DNA of 64,000 bases from Paractinoplanes ferrugineus (GCF_016862195.1 NZ_BOMM01000020.1:1-64000); one strand, 5' to 3'; shown: positions 17,530 through 27,205, numbered from the stretch's first letter. The notes: a model not told the origin generated them from the sequence alone. A program made the numbers and translations.

Positions 17530-17619
17530 GAAACCGAAGCTAGACCCGCTGCCGAGCATTCTCAACACCGTGTCGAAAGCTAAAGATGTGACGTCGAATG
17601 CAGCGGGTAGGATCGGTTC
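17530..17619. promoter_or_regulatory. Divergent promoters with mirrored repeat; probable TetR operator
   Basis: The two genes diverge from mirrored promoters. Minus strand: CAGCGGGT then TAGCTT, seven bases before the pump ATG. Plus strand: CAGCGGGTAGGAT, six bases before the TetR GTG. The repeat gcagcgggt occurs inverted at 17544-17552 and 17600-17608, at the -10 box of each promoter. A shorter palindrome ACACCGTGT lies between them at 17565-17573. A TetR dimer bound at either site would block both promoters (inference). Confidence 0.5.
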
Positions 17620-18240
17620 GTGCCTGCCATCGGAAGCCGCCGCGCCCCCACGAAGGGCGACCAGAGGGAGCAAGCGCTCCTTGACGCCGCCAAGGTCGTG
17701 CTGCGCGAGAAGCCGATCGGCCACGTCACGATCGACGAGCTGGCCGGGGCGGCCGGCATCGCCCGGTCGGGTTTCTACTTCTACTTCGAGTCCAAGCAGG
17801 CGCTGCTGGCCGCCCTGTGCGACCAGTCGATCGGGCTCACCGACGCCGACATGGGCAAATGGCTGGCCGCCGACGGAATCGACCGCGCCGCGCTGCGCGA
17901 AGGGCTGGCGCTGTCCCTGCAGCGGTGGCTGGTCGAGGGCCGCTGGCTGCGCGAGGTGTTCCTGGCCCCCGAGCCCGGCCCCGAGGTGCTGGGCGTGCGC
18001 GAGCGCCTGGTGAACGACGGCTGCACCCAGTTCCGCCGCCGCATCGAGCGGGACGCGCAAGCCGGCCGCACCGTCGGCGGCCCGCCCGCCCTGCTCGCGA
18101 CCATGGCGATGAACCTGCGCCTGACGACGTTCGCCAACGCGTTCGCCGACCCGGCGGCCTACGACCAGGACGAGCTGATCGACACCCTCACCGACGCCAT
18201 CCTGCGTCTGGTCTACGGCACGACCCCGGCGAGCCGGTAA
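17620..18240 (+). CDS. TetR family transcriptional regulator
   Basis: 206 residues from GTG. The N-terminal helix-turn-helix (about 17-65) has the family pattern DELAGAAGIARSGFYFYFESK and is followed by a ligand-binding helical domain. It most likely represses the divergent MFS pump and itself, and is released by a pump substrate. The start is supported by a TAGGAT box six bases upstream (leaderless type). The last 28 bp overlap the 3' end of the convergent GNAT gene. Confidence 0.93.
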   Translation: MPAIGSRRAPTKGDQREQALLDAAKVVLREKPIGHVTIDELAGAAGIARSGFYFYFESKQALLAALCDQSIGLTDADMGKWLAADGIDRAALREGLALSLQRWLVEGRWLREVFLAPEPGPEVLGVRERLVNDGCTQFRRRIERDAQAGRTVGGPPALLATMAMNLRLTTFANAFADPAAYDQDELIDTLTDAILRLVYGTTPASR

Positions 18241-18956
18241 GTGGCGAACGTGGTCTGCCGTCGCAGCCGGAACCCGATCGACTCGTAGAGCCGGATCGCG
18301 CTCCGATTGGTCGCGGCGGTGTGCAGGAACGGCGTTTCGCCGCGCTCCCGGATGCTCGCCGCCACCGCCCGGACCAGCGCCGTCGCCAGGCCCTGACCGC
18401 GAAACCCCGGATCGGTGCAGACCGCGCTGATCTCGGTCCAGCCCGGCGGGTGCAGCCGCTCGCCGGCCATCGCCACCAGCGCGCCACCCCGGCGGATCCC
18501 GAGACAGGTGCCGAGCTCGACGGTGCGCTCCCGGAACGGGCCGGGCCGGGTGCGCTCGACCAGGTCGAGGATCTCCGGCACGTCGGCCGGGCCCAGCCGG
18601 ACCGCCTCGGGCCAGGGAGCGGTCCGCAGTGACACGTCGACCAGCTGCACGCCGGGAACGCGACCGACGACGACCCACCCGGGGTGGGCGTCCGGAATCG
18701 GGCCGGCCACCGCCACCTCACCGTCCGGCCCGCCGGTCGGCCCGCGGTTCGGCCCGGCCCCTGGCCCGCCGGTCAGCTCGGCCAGGTCGGCCCACGCCCG
18801 CGGGTCGGCCGGGTCGGCGAGCGCGTGGAACCCGGCCACCGCGGTGGGGTAGCGCGCGGCCAGCCCGTGCCGTTCGGCGAGGTGCGTGTGCGGACCGGTC
18901 AGCGACTCCCACACCGCGTTGTCGAGGACGGCCGGCCCGGTCGAGACGGTGGTCAT
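18213..18956 (-). CDS. GNAT family N-acetyltransferase, last gene of the monooxygenase/ABC operon
   Basis: 247 residues. The GNAT fold fills the C-terminal half (about 120-245): VCTDPGFRGQGLATALV is the acetyl-CoA pyrophosphate loop (R/QxxGxG/A), followed by FLHTAATNRSAIRLYESIGF, typical of FR47-like acetyltransferases. The N-terminal half is a variable extension with a Gly/Pro-rich insert near 65-80. Its ATG overlaps the TGA of the upstream monooxygenase (ATGA). By analogy with YxeL or SnaA of Bacillus subtilis sulfur-salvage operons it may acetylate the amino group of an S-substituted cysteine before oxidation (inference). Confidence 0.85.
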   Translation of the reverse strand: MTTVSTGPAVLDNAVWESLTGPHTHLAERHGLAARYPTAVAGFHALADPADPRAWADLAELTGGPGAGPNRGPTGGPDGEVAVAGPIPDAHPGWVVVGRVPGVQLVDVSLRTAPWPEAVRLGPADVPEILDLVERTRPGPFRERTVELGTCLGIRRGGALVAMAGERLHPPGWTEISAVCTDPGFRGQGLATALVRAVAASIRERGETPFLHTAATNRSAIRLYESIGFRLRRQTTFATYRLAGVVP

Positions 18957-20290
18957 GCCGGGACCTCCAGGCCGAGGTGGTGGCGCAGGGTCGGGCCGGC
19001 GTATTCGGTACGGAAGACGCCACGCTCCTGCAGCAGCGGCACCACCGTGTCGGCGAACTCGTCGAGACCGCCCGGCGTCACGTGCGGCACCAGGATGAAG
19101 CCGTCGGCGGCGTCCTGCTGCACGAGGTCGTCGATCGCGGTGGCGACCGTGTCGGGAGCGCCGATGAACGTCTGCCGGTTGGTCGTCTCGATGATCAGGT
19201 CGCGGATGGAGAGCTTCTCCGCCTCGGCCCGGGCCCGCCACTCGGCGGCCACGGCGATCGGGTCGCGGTGCATCCGCACGCTGGCCCGGCCCCGGGCGAT
19301 GTGGTCGCCGGACACGTCCGGATCGATCTCCGGCAGCGGCCCGTCCGGGTCGTAGCCGCTGAGGTCGCGGTTCCACAGCTGCTCCAGCAGCTTGATCGCG
19401 GTCGCCCCGCTGACCTGCTGACGGCGCACCACGGCGGCCTTCTCGTGGGCGTCGGCGTCGGTGTCGCCGAGCACGAAGGTGGCCGCCGGAAGCACCTTCA
19501 GCGAATCCTCGGGCCGGCCGTACGCGGGCAGTCGTCGCTTCACGTCGCGGTAGAACTTCTGCCCCTCGACGAGCGTCCCGTGCCGGCTGAAGATGGCGTC
19601 GGCGGTGGCCGCCGCGAACTCCCGGCCCGCCTCGGAGTCGCCGGCCTGGAGGATGACCGGCCGCCCCTGCGGGCCGCGCGGCACGTTGAAGCGTCCGGCG
19701 ATGTCGAACTGGTCGTCGGTGTGCCGGAAACTTCCGGCCGAGCCGTTTCGCAGGAAGACCCCGGTGTCCTTGTCGGCGACGATCGCATCGGCCGGCCACG
19801 AGTCGAACAACTCGCGGGCGGCGGCGAGGAACTGAGTGGCCCGGCTGTAGCGGTCGGACTCGGCCAGGAAGCCGCCGCGCCGGAAGTTCTCGCCGGTGAA
19901 GGCATCCCAGGAGGTGACCACGTTCCACGCGGCCCGGCCGGCGGAGAGGTGATCGAGCGACGCGAACTGCCGGGCCACTTCGTACGGCTCGTTGAACGTC
20001 GAGTTGATCGTCCCGGCCAGCCCCAGGTGCGTGGTGACGGCGGCCAGTGCGGCCAGCACCGTGAACGTGTCGGGCCGCCCGACCACGTCCAGGTCGTAGA
20101 TCTGGCCGCCCTGCTCGCGCAGCCGCAACCCCTCGGCCAGGAAGAAGAAGTCGAACTTGGCCCGTTCGGCGGTCCGGGCGAGCGTCCCGAACGAGTCGAA
20201 CTCGATGTGGCTGCCGGCCCGCGGGTCGCTCCACACGGTGGTGTTGTTGACACCCGGGAAATGCGCGGCGAGGTGGATCTGCTTAGGCAA
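18953..20290 (-). CDS. NtaA/SnaA/DszA family FMN-dependent monooxygenase
   Basis: 445 residues from TTG 20290, chosen because the frame's first conserved residues (KQIHLAAHFPG) start there and a GGAGG lies 6 bp upstream; upstream in-frame sequence is the overlapping gene in another frame. Family landmarks include FDFFFLAEGL, SLDHLSAGRAAWNVVTSW and GPQGRPVILQAG. These enzymes use reduced FMN and oxygen to oxidise sulfur- or nitrogen-bearing substrates such as nitrilotriacetate, dibenzothiophene or N-acetyl-S-alkylcysteine (YxeK). The start overlaps the preceding stop by 8 bp and the stop overlaps the GNAT start, so translation is coupled throughout. Confidence 0.9.
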   Translation of the reverse strand: MPKQIHLAAHFPGVNNTTVWSDPRAGSHIEFDSFGTLARTAERAKFDFFFLAEGLRLREQGGQIYDLDVVGRPDTFTVLAALAAVTTHLGLAGTINSTFNEPYEVARQFASLDHLSAGRAAWNVVTSWDAFTGENFRRGGFLAESDRYSRATQFLAAARELFDSWPADAIVADKDTGVFLRNGSAGSFRHTDDQFDIAGRFNVPRGPQGRPVILQAGDSEAGREFAAATADAIFSRHGTLVEGQKFYRDVKRRLPAYGRPEDSLKVLPAATFVLGDTDADAHEKAAVVRRQQVSGATAIKLLEQLWNRDLSGYDPDGPLPEIDPDVSGDHIARGRASVRMHRDPIAVAAEWRARAEAEKLSIRDLIIETTNRQTFIGAPDTVATAIDDLVQQDAADGFILVPHVTPGGLDEFADTVVPLLQERGVFRTEYAGPTLRHHLGLEVPA

Positions 20291-21452
20291 CGCGGGCCTC
20301 CTCGGCGACGGCGTAACGGTTGGCGGGCCGGGACAGGCCCAGCAGGCCGCGCAGGGTGGCGGCCTCGTAGGCGGTCCGGAAGGCACCTCGGCGGCGCAGC
20401 TCCGGCACCAGGCCCCCGGTGATGCCCACCAGGTCGTCGGGCAGGCGGGCGGGGCGCAGCCGGAAGCCGGTCAGGCCGGCCGCCCGCCATTCCTGCAGCA
20501 GGTCGGCCAGCTGCGCCGGGGTGCCGGTGAAGATCGCGGCGTCCGAGGTGTAGGCGGTCCCGTCCAGGGTGTCGAGGCGCTCGTGAGCGTCCCGGGCCGC
20601 CGGCTCGCTCTCCTCGAGGAAGACCACGAGATCGGCGAAGACGTGCGGGATCGGCAGCTGGGAGACGATCTTGCGGGCCTGCGCGGCGTCGGTGGGAGTC
20701 ACGTACGCCACGTCCGCCGAGCGTGCGGCGAAGGCGTACGGAATCTCGGCGTGCGCCAATGCCGTGACCGGCGGCTGACCCTGCGGCGGGCGCGGCGTGA
20801 TGGACGGGCCCTTGACGCTGAAATACCTGCCGTCGAACGAGATGTGGTGCAGCTTGTCCCGGTCGATGAACCGGCCGGTGGCGGCGTCGCGGATCTCCGC
20901 GTCGTCCTCCCAGCTGTCCCAGAGCCGCCGCACCACCTCGACGTGGTCGCGGGCCTCCGCGAAGAGGTCCGCGACGATCTCCCGGTCGGGTGCGGCCGGG
21001 TCGAGCACCGGCAGCGTCCGCCGGCCGAAGTGGCCGGCCTCGTGCGCCCGCCCGGAGACCTGCACGCGCCAGCCGGCCCGTCCCCGGCTCACGTGGTCGA
21101 GGGTGGCGAGCGCCTTGGCGATGTGGAACGGCTCGGTGTGCGTGACGGTCGCGGTCGGCACCAGACCGATGTGCCGGGTGAGCGGCGCGACCCGGGCGGC
21201 GATCAGCACCGCGTCGAGCCGGCCGCGGACGTGGTCGGTGCGCTCGTCCGGCCCGTCGAGCCGGTCGGTCTGCAGGCCGAGGGCGTCCTCGATGGTGACG
21301 AAGTCGAGCGTGCCGGCCTCGGCGAGGCGGACGAGATCGGCCCAGTAGGAGGCGGAGAACACCTCGGCGGGGCGGGCCGACGGTAAGCGCCAGGAGGCGG
21401 GGTGCCAGCCCGTACCGTCCAGGGCCACCGCCAGATGAAGTGCCGTACTCAT
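20283..21452 (-). CDS. LLM class flavin-dependent monooxygenase
   Basis: 389 residues. It belongs to the bacterial-luciferase-like superfamily, closest in pattern to the NtaA branch: LDFVTIEDALGLQ, IGLVPTATVTHTEPFHIAKALATLDHVSRGRAGW, and PPQGQPPVTALAHAE. It follows the binding-protein gene by 4 bp and overlaps the next monooxygenase by 8 bp. It shares the ending GLLGLSRPA-type with its neighbour (LRHHLGLEVPA), suggesting old duplication. Two different monooxygenases in one operon could act on two members of a substrate class or at successive oxidations (inference). Confidence 0.9.
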   Translation of the reverse strand: MSTALHLAVALDGTGWHPASWRLPSARPAEVFSASYWADLVRLAEAGTLDFVTIEDALGLQTDRLDGPDERTDHVRGRLDAVLIAARVAPLTRHIGLVPTATVTHTEPFHIAKALATLDHVSRGRAGWRVQVSGRAHEAGHFGRRTLPVLDPAAPDREIVADLFAEARDHVEVVRRLWDSWEDDAEIRDAATGRFIDRDKLHHISFDGRYFSVKGPSITPRPPQGQPPVTALAHAEIPYAFAARSADVAYVTPTDAAQARKIVSQLPIPHVFADLVVFLEESEPAARDAHERLDTLDGTAYTSDAAIFTGTPAQLADLLQEWRAAGLTGFRLRPARLPDDLVGITGGLVPELRRRGAFRTAYEAATLRGLLGLSRPANRYAVAEEARVA

Positions 21453-21456
21453 CGTC

Positions 21457-22428
21457 CTATTTCCCTTCGATCGGCAGGCCGGGCGGGTTGACCTCGCCCG
21501 CGGTGACCGCCTCGGCGGTCAGATTCCAGCGTCCGAGGATCCTGGCGTAGGCACCCGACCTGATCAGCTCGTCGAGTGCCGCCTTGAGCGCCTGCACCAG
21601 GCCGTTGTCCTTCTTGGTGGTGAGCGCGATCAGGCCCGGCAGCGCCGACCCGGCCCCGGAGCAGGTACCGGCGATCTCGGTCTGCCCGGCGGTCGCGACG
21701 TGGTAGGCGGCGGTCGGGTTGGGCCCCAGGTAGGCGTCGATCTGCCCGGAGCCGAGGGCCAGATAGGTCGCCTGGTTGGTCTGGTAGTACTTGATGTCGA
21801 CCGCGGGCAGGCCGTTCGCGACGTCCTGCTTGCTCCACTCGACGAGGATCTTCTCCTGGTTGGTGCCGGAGCCCACCGCGACCTTCTTGCCGGCCACGTC
21901 CTTGGGCGCGGCCACCTTCAGCGCGGAGCCCTTCTTCACCTCGAAGGCCAGGTCGTCCTTGCGGTAGCTGACGAAGTCGTACTTCTGCTTGCGCTGCTCG
22001 GTGACCGTGATGTTGGAGGCGCCGAGGTCGTACCTGCCGCTGTCGAGCCCGATGAACAGGCCCTCCCAGGACGTGTTCGCCAGCTGCGGTTCGAGGCCGA
22101 GCACGCCGGCGACGGCGACCGCGATGTCCGGCTCGTTGCCGATCAGCGTCTTGTTGTCGGTGGCGGTGAAGGCGAGCGGCGGGAAGCCGGAGCCGGCCGC
22201 GCCGACGCCGATGGTCAGCTTGCCGGTGGCCCGGATCCGTTCGGGCACGAGCGCCGCCGCGGCGTCCACCCGGGCCGGCACGATCCGGTTCTGGTCCGGT
22301 CCATCGTTGATCTTTACAGCGGCCGCGGCGGCCACCTTCGGAGCCTCGTCGGGCGCGGCGCAGGCGCCGAGACTCACGGCCAGGGCAACGGCGAGGAAGA
22401 CCGATCTCGTACGCAAGGGGAGCTCCAT
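21457..22428 (-). CDS. ABC transporter substrate-binding lipoprotein (polar amino acid type)
   Basis: 323 residues. The lipobox is SLGAC (Cys23). The SBP_bac_3 fold covers about 70-310: KLTIGVGAAGSGFPPLAF near the start, IVTVTEQRKQKYDFVSY-like switch segment, and DAYLGPNPTAAYH in lobe 2. Members bind polar amino acids, cystine or related zwitterions outside the membrane. Its ATG immediately follows the ATPase stop TAG with no gap. The ligand cannot be read from sequence; the linked monooxygenases favour an S-containing amino acid derivative (inference). Confidence 0.92.
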   Translation of the reverse strand: MELPLRTRSVFLAVALAVSLGACAAPDEAPKVAAAAAVKINDGPDQNRIVPARVDAAAALVPERIRATGKLTIGVGAAGSGFPPLAFTATDNKTLIGNEPDIAVAVAGVLGLEPQLANTSWEGLFIGLDSGRYDLGASNITVTEQRKQKYDFVSYRKDDLAFEVKKGSALKVAAPKDVAGKKVAVGSGTNQEKILVEWSKQDVANGLPAVDIKYYQTNQATYLALGSGQIDAYLGPNPTAAYHVATAGQTEIAGTCSGAGSALPGLIALTTKKDNGLVQALKAALDELIRSGAYARILGRWNLTAEAVTAGEVNPPGLPIEGK

Positions 22429-23180
<752 letters not shown>

Positions 23181-23184
<4 letters not shown>

Positions 23185-24056
23185 CGGCGCCAGCCCCGGT
23201 TGAAGTGCCGCTCCACGTAGTGCTGGAAGACCGAGAGCACGGCGGTGAGGATCACGTACCAGACGGTCGCGACCATCAGGAGCGGGACGACCCGTCCGGT
23301 CCGTCCGTAGACGACCTGTACCTGGTAGAACAGCTCGCCGATGGCCAGCACGTACACCACTGAGGTGCTTTTCAGGAGGTTGACGAGCTCGTTGGCGGCA
23401 CTGGGCAGGATCGCGCGCATGGCCTGCGGGAGCAGGATGCGGCGGAACTGGCGCAGCCGCGGGATGCCCAGCGCGGCGGCCGCCTCCAGCTGCCGCTGGT
23501 CGACCGAGATGAGGCCGGCCCGGACGATCTCGGCGGCGTAGGCGGCCTCGTGCAGGGCGAGGCCGAGCAGCGCGGCGCCGAGCGAGCTGACCAGACTGCG
23601 CGACTCGAAGTGCAGGAGGCCGGGACCGAACGGGATGCCGAGCTGCAGGGTCTCGTACAGGTAGCCGAGGTTGGCCCAGAAGAGCAACTGCACGATCAAC
23701 GGCACCGAGCGGAACACCCAGATGTACGTCCAGCTGACGGTACGCAGCACGGGGTTGGCGGAGAGCCGCATCGGGGCCAGGAGCACCCCGCCGAGGAAGC
23801 CGAGGACCGCCCCGGCGAAGGTCAGCTCCAGGGTGACGAGCAGGGCGTTCAGCACCGACTTCTCGAAGAAGTAGCCGGCGAACGTGCCCCAGTCCCAGCC
23901 CGGGTTGGTGATCAGGCCGTGGACCAGCTGGGCGACCAGGACGAGGGCGACCACGGTGCTCACCCAGCGCCAGGGATGGCGGGCCGGCACCACGGTGAGC
24001 CGGTCGCCCTCGTCGGCGGCGCGGGCCGCCGCTGGTGGCGAGGACAGGACAGTCAA
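23181..24056 (-). CDS. ABC transporter permease (HisM/GlnP type), first gene of the operon
   Basis: 291 residues from a TTG start set by the strong Shine-Dalgarno GGAGG 7 bp upstream. It has a cytoplasmic N-terminus of about 30 residues and about six hydrophobic segments. The EAA loop reads QLEAAAALGIPRLRQFRRILLPQ-like, the coupling helix that docks on the ATPase. It should import its substrate as a homodimer. It heads a six-gene operon reading leftwards to 18213. Confidence 0.93.
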
Positions 24057-24414
24057 GGGGTTACCTCCGGGGGGAGCGGGCGTGAATTCAAGCTATGGCC
24101 GCTCCCGCGAATAACTCAAGTCCTATGGGCAATGTATGTTTTTACGGAGTTGTCAACGGCGCCTCGATGCGGCCGGGCGGCGGAGTCGCGGACGGCCGGC
24201 GGGCGCGATGCGCCGATCTGGGCCGCACCCCTTGCCTATATCCTATTTAGGCTATAGGAAAAGAGAGCCCGCTTGTCCGAGGCGGAGCCGCGGCATCGCT
24301 TCCGCCGGCCACGGTCGTGACTCTCGCGCTGCTCGCGGGATGCCCCGGCCCCGCCACCCGGGCGCTGCTCGGCGCCGTACCCGATCTCGATCCGACTTTC
24401 GTGGGGAGAACCCG
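24057..24414. promoter_or_regulatory. Divergent regulatory region of the sulfur-type operon
   Basis: 358 bp between the leftward ABC/monooxygenase operon and a rightward monooxygenase. No gene is convincing here. A TTGACA reading leftwards at 24156-24151 could be a -35 element, but I cannot match a good -10. A half-site-like CCTATGG sits at 24122-24128, and the palindrome at 24235-24258 is annotated separately. No riboswitch was recognised, though a structured leader cannot be excluded without folding. Confidence 0.45.
24235..24258. promoter_or_regulatory. 24-bp AT-rich operator-like palindrome
   Basis: CCTATATCCTAT followed by TTAGGCTATAGG pairs at 10 of 12 positions as an inverted repeat. 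It stands out as the AT-rich core of a GC-rich region between two divergent transcription units. It is most likely the binding site of a dimeric regulator controlling the operon and the divergent monooxygenase; no regulator gene is adjacent. It does not match the CymR or McbR consensus I know. Confidence 0.55.
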
Positions 24415-25530
24415 ATGGCCGTTCCGTTGTCGATCCTGGACCTCTCGGGGCTGGTCTGCGGGGGGACCGCCGGGGACGCGCTGCGCCGCACGCTCGATCT
24501 GGCGCGGCGGGCCGAGCAGTTCGGCTACCACCGTTACTGGGTGGCCGAGCACCACCTCACGCCCGGGGTGGCCGGCTCGCAGCCGGCGCTGCTGCTCGGC
24601 CAGATCGCGGCGCGCACCGAGCGGATCCGGCTCGGGTCGGGGGCCGTGCAGACCGGCTTCCTCACGCCGCTCGGGGCGGTCGAGCAGTTCGGTCTGCTCG
24701 ACGCGCTGTATCCGGGCCGCTTCGACCTCGGGCTCGGCCGGTCGGCGCAGCGTCGCAAATCGATCCTGGCCGAGCCGCCCGAGGTCGAGGTCACCGAGGC
24801 CCGGGTGGTCGACGGGTTGCTGATCCCGCAGTCGTTCTCGTTCCAGCCGATTCTGCGGTCGGCGCGGTCGGCCCTGTTCGCCGAGCTGCTGACCCAGCCG
24901 GGGGCGGAGCCGGCCGACCTCGACAGCGCCCTGTCCGACATCCAGACGCTGCTCGCCGGGCCGTACACCGACGACGACGGCAACGAGGCGCACGCGGTGC
25001 CGGGCGAGGGGGCCGACCTGCAGATCTGGATCCTCGGGTCCAGCGGCGGCCAGAGCGCTCGCGTCGCCGGAGCGCGGGGACTGCCGTTCGCGGCCAACTA
25101 TCACGTGGCGCCGGCCCGGGTGCTCGAGGCGGTCGACGCCTATCGGGCCGCGTTCCGGCCGTCGGCCGCCCTGCGCGAACCGCGGGTCATGGTGTCCGCC
25201 GACGTGCTGGTGGCCGAGGACGACGAGACCGCGCGCCGGCTCGCCGTCCCCTATCCGCTCTGGGTGCGCAGCGTGCGTACCGGCGCCGGGGCGATCCCCT
25301 ACCCGAGCGTGGCGCAGGCCGAGGCGTTCGAGTGGACCGAGCGGGACCGGCAGCTGGTCGCGGATCGGGTGGAGACGCAGTTCGTCGGCTCGCCGGAGAC
25401 CGTGGCCGAGAAGCTGGAGACGCTGCGCCGGGTCACCGGCGCCGACGAACTGCTGGTCACCACCATGACCTACGAGCACAGCGATCGGGTGCGCTCGTTC
25501 GAGCTGCTCGCCGAGCACTGGCACGGCTGA
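24415..25530 (+). CDS. LLM class flavin-dependent oxidoreductase
   Basis: 371 residues from ATG 24415, with GGGGAG six bases upstream. It has the luciferase-like TIM-barrel pattern: RYWVAEHHLTPG near residue 40, IRLGSGAVQ, and WILGSSGGQSARVAGARGLPFAANYH near 205, which belongs to the alkanal/alkane-monooxygenase-like group (YxeK's other relatives, MsnO-type). It shares a regulatory region with the divergent six-gene operon and is probably part of the same pathway. The substrate is unknown. Confidence 0.9.
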   Translation: MAVPLSILDLSGLVCGGTAGDALRRTLDLARRAEQFGYHRYWVAEHHLTPGVAGSQPALLLGQIAARTERIRLGSGAVQTGFLTPLGAVEQFGLLDALYPGRFDLGLGRSAQRRKSILAEPPEVEVTEARVVDGLLIPQSFSFQPILRSARSALFAELLTQPGAEPADLDSALSDIQTLLAGPYTDDDGNEAHAVPGEGADLQIWILGSSGGQSARVAGARGLPFAANYHVAPARVLEAVDAYRAAFRPSAALREPRVMVSADVLVAEDDETARRLAVPYPLWVRSVRTGAGAIPYPSVAQAEAFEWTERDRQLVADRVETQFVGSPETVAEKLETLRRVTGADELLVTTMTYEHSDRVRSFELLAEHWHG

Positions 25531-25531
25531 G

Positions 25532-25567
25532 CCGCCGCCGGCCGCGTGCCGACCGGAGCGGCGGCGG
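25532..25567. terminator. GC hairpin after the monooxygenase
   Basis: ccgccgcc (25532-25539) pairs with ggcggcgg (25560-25567), directly after the stop at 25530 and before the convergent stop at 25628. No T-tract. Modest evidence because the arms are low-complexity GC. Confidence 0.4.
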
Positions 25568-25627
25568 ATCAACGGATGAATTCCCGGGTCCGCCCGGAAG
25601 GCCGCTCCGCCCTGTGCGGAGTGGTCT

Positions 25628-26092
25628 TCAGGGCGACGTCCGGACGATCACCTCGATGCCGTCGCCGCTGTCGAACGACCAGGACGCGGTGAACGTGGAC
25701 CAGCCGTCGGACTGGCGGCCGTCGATCGTGCGGGTGGCCAGCATGTGCCGCTGGACGGCCTCTGGGGCTCCGAGCGCGTTCAGGAGGCACTCGAGGTCGG
25801 TCACCTTCGCGCCCCGCGGATCGCGCGCGCCCCGGCCGTCGATGATCATCGTGCGGCCGCCGTCGGTCACCCGGGTGTTCCTGCGGGCCGGGTCGCACGT
25901 CGCCTGGGCGCTCGGCAGCCGGTTGTCCGCCGCGGGCGGGCGGGCCGCCCACGTCGCACCGCTGTACCACCCCGCGCCGAAGAGGCCGAGCGCGGCGACC
26001 GTGATGCCGGGGATGACCCGGGAGCGGCGGATGCGCCGCGACCCCGGTGGCGGCGCCCAGTAGGGATCCTGGTCGCCGAGCGGCTGGGTCAA
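25628..26092 (-). CDS. Hypothetical single-pass membrane protein
   Basis: 154 residues from TTG 26092, which has AGGGAG seven bases upstream; the frame stays open to 26164, but that longer start has no ribosome-binding site. A Pro/Arg-rich cytoplasmic N-terminus precedes one hydrophobic helix (about residues 27-45), then a 100-residue extracytoplasmic domain with two Cys that could pair. The domain contains VTDGGRTMIIDGRGARD and ends in a beta-rich WSFDSGDGIEVIV. I recognise no family. It converges on the monooxygenase at 24415. Confidence 0.6.
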   Translation of the reverse strand: MTQPLGDQDPYWAPPPGSRRIRRSRVIPGITVAALGLFGAGWYSGATWAARPPAADNRLPSAQATCDPARRNTRVTDGGRTMIIDGRGARDPRGAKVTDLECLLNALGAPEAVQRHMLATRTIDGRQSDGWSTFTASWSFDSGDGIEVIVRTSP

Positions 26093-26260
26093 CGCTGCTC
26101 CCTGATGCCGTTCTGTCCGATGTGGCGCGAGCACCTTATGGGGTGCCGCCCGCACCCGGATCACCGGCCCGGCGTTTCCAAGATCAGTGACGTCATGTTG
26201 ACGCTGGGGTTCCGATCATATGTTCGAATCCGGCAGGATGGTTGCAGGAGGTGACGGGGG

Positions 26261-26530
26261 ATGGTCTTTCTCCTTGCTTTTGCCGTGCTCGTTTTGTCCG
26301 TTTGCAGTGTGGCCGTGTGGTCCCGCAACATCGCGGAACCGGCCGCCGCCCGGCCCTGGCGCCCCGAGCGACTGCCGCCGCCGGGCGAGGCTTCGGCGAG
26401 CGTCGAGGGGGTGCTGGCCGCCCAGCTGGAGGCCGGCGACATAACCCATGAGCAGTATGTTCTTGCCATGGAGCGGCTGGCCGCGCGCGACGAGTTCCGG
26501 CATCCGCTCGAGGTGCCTCCGGATCGATAG
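26261..26530 (+). CDS. Small membrane protein with SHOCT-like C-terminus
   Basis: 89 residues. A strong Shine-Dalgarno (GGAGGTGA) lies nine bases before the ATG. The first 20 residues form a hydrophobic helix. The C-terminus, AAQLEAGDITHEQYVLAMERL, fits the SHOCT pattern (short helix, G-x-I-T/S-x-x-E-Y/F). SHOCT domains mediate oligomerisation in many unrelated proteins, so the specific role is unknown. A lipoprotein gene follows 44 bp later and may share the transcript. Confidence 0.75.
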   Translation: MVFLLAFAVLVLSVCSVAVWSRNIAEPAAARPWRPERLPPPGEASASVEGVLAAQLEAGDITHEQYVLAMERLAARDEFRHPLEVPPDR

Positions 26531-26574
26531 GCGCCCATGGCTTGTAGGGTCGCCCTCGACGAAACGGGGGAGAC

Positions 26575-27198
26575 ATGAGATTCCGGCGATCCGCGTTGTC
26601 CGGCGGGACGGCCCTCCTGCTTCTGGCGGGTTGCGCCCAGCCCGGCACCACTCCGGAGAGTGAGCCCACCGAGCGGCGCGTGGTCGTGACCACGCCGCCC
26701 GGCAAGGACACCCTGCCGTGCGCCACGACCAAGGCGACACCAAGACGGTCGGCCACGGCCGCCGCCACGGCCGGGCCGCCGGACGAGAGCCCGCTGCCGA
26801 GCCCGTCGAACGAATACCTCGACGAGCAGTACCGCGGCGAGATGCTCCAGCGGCAGATGCGGGCCAACCGAGCCTTCCTCGACCGGCACGAGTTGCCGCC
26901 GGCGGCGGTCTCCGGCGCGGTGAAATGTGCCCTGGCCGCGGAGGACGCGCTGATGCCGCTAATCAAGAAGAGGAAATTCGACCGGGCAGCGGTGCAGAAG
27001 GCGCTGGCCGAGCACGGCCTGCCCGACTCGACGGTCCGCCGCCCGACCGCCCACGACATCGGCTTCGGCGACGGCTGGACGATCGCCGCGTGGACCGGCC
27101 AGGCGTGCGTGCTCGGCTGGCTGAGCGAGGCCAACGGCTACCACGTCGAATACGCAAGCCGGACCGCCGACGGCGGCTGCCTGCCCGCGGCCGACTGA
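26575..27198 (+). CDS. Putative lipoprotein of unknown function
   Basis: 207 residues. The lipobox LLAGC (Cys20) marks a lipid-anchored exported protein. A low-complexity Thr/Pro/Ser linker runs to about residue 78. The C-terminal part is helical (EYLDEQYRGEMLQRQMRANRAF) with two Cys near 118 and 175 and a final CLPAAD. I recognise no family. GGGGGAG lies just before the ATG. A near-perfect 17-bp-arm hairpin follows the stop. Confidence 0.7.
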   Translation: MRFRRSALSGGTALLLLAGCAQPGTTPESEPTERRVVVTTPPGKDTLPCATTKATPRRSATAAATAGPPDESPLPSPSNEYLDEQYRGEMLQRQMRANRAFLDRHELPPAAVSGAVKCALAAEDALMPLIKKRKFDRAAVQKALAEHGLPDSTVRRPTAHDIGFGDGWTIAAWTGQACVLGWLSEANGYHVEYASRTADGGCLPAAD

Positions 27199-27205
27199 CC
27201 GGGCC

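Noticed and set aside
26093..26164. Longer N-terminus for the hypothetical membrane protein
   Set aside because: TTG 26092 has a good Shine-Dalgarno, whereas the upstream ATG has none and the extra residues are unlike the rest.
26215..26245. ATGTTCGAATCC, similar to a tRNA T-loop
   Set aside because: The flanking bases do not form a T-stem and there is no acceptor stem, D-arm or anticodon arm upstream.
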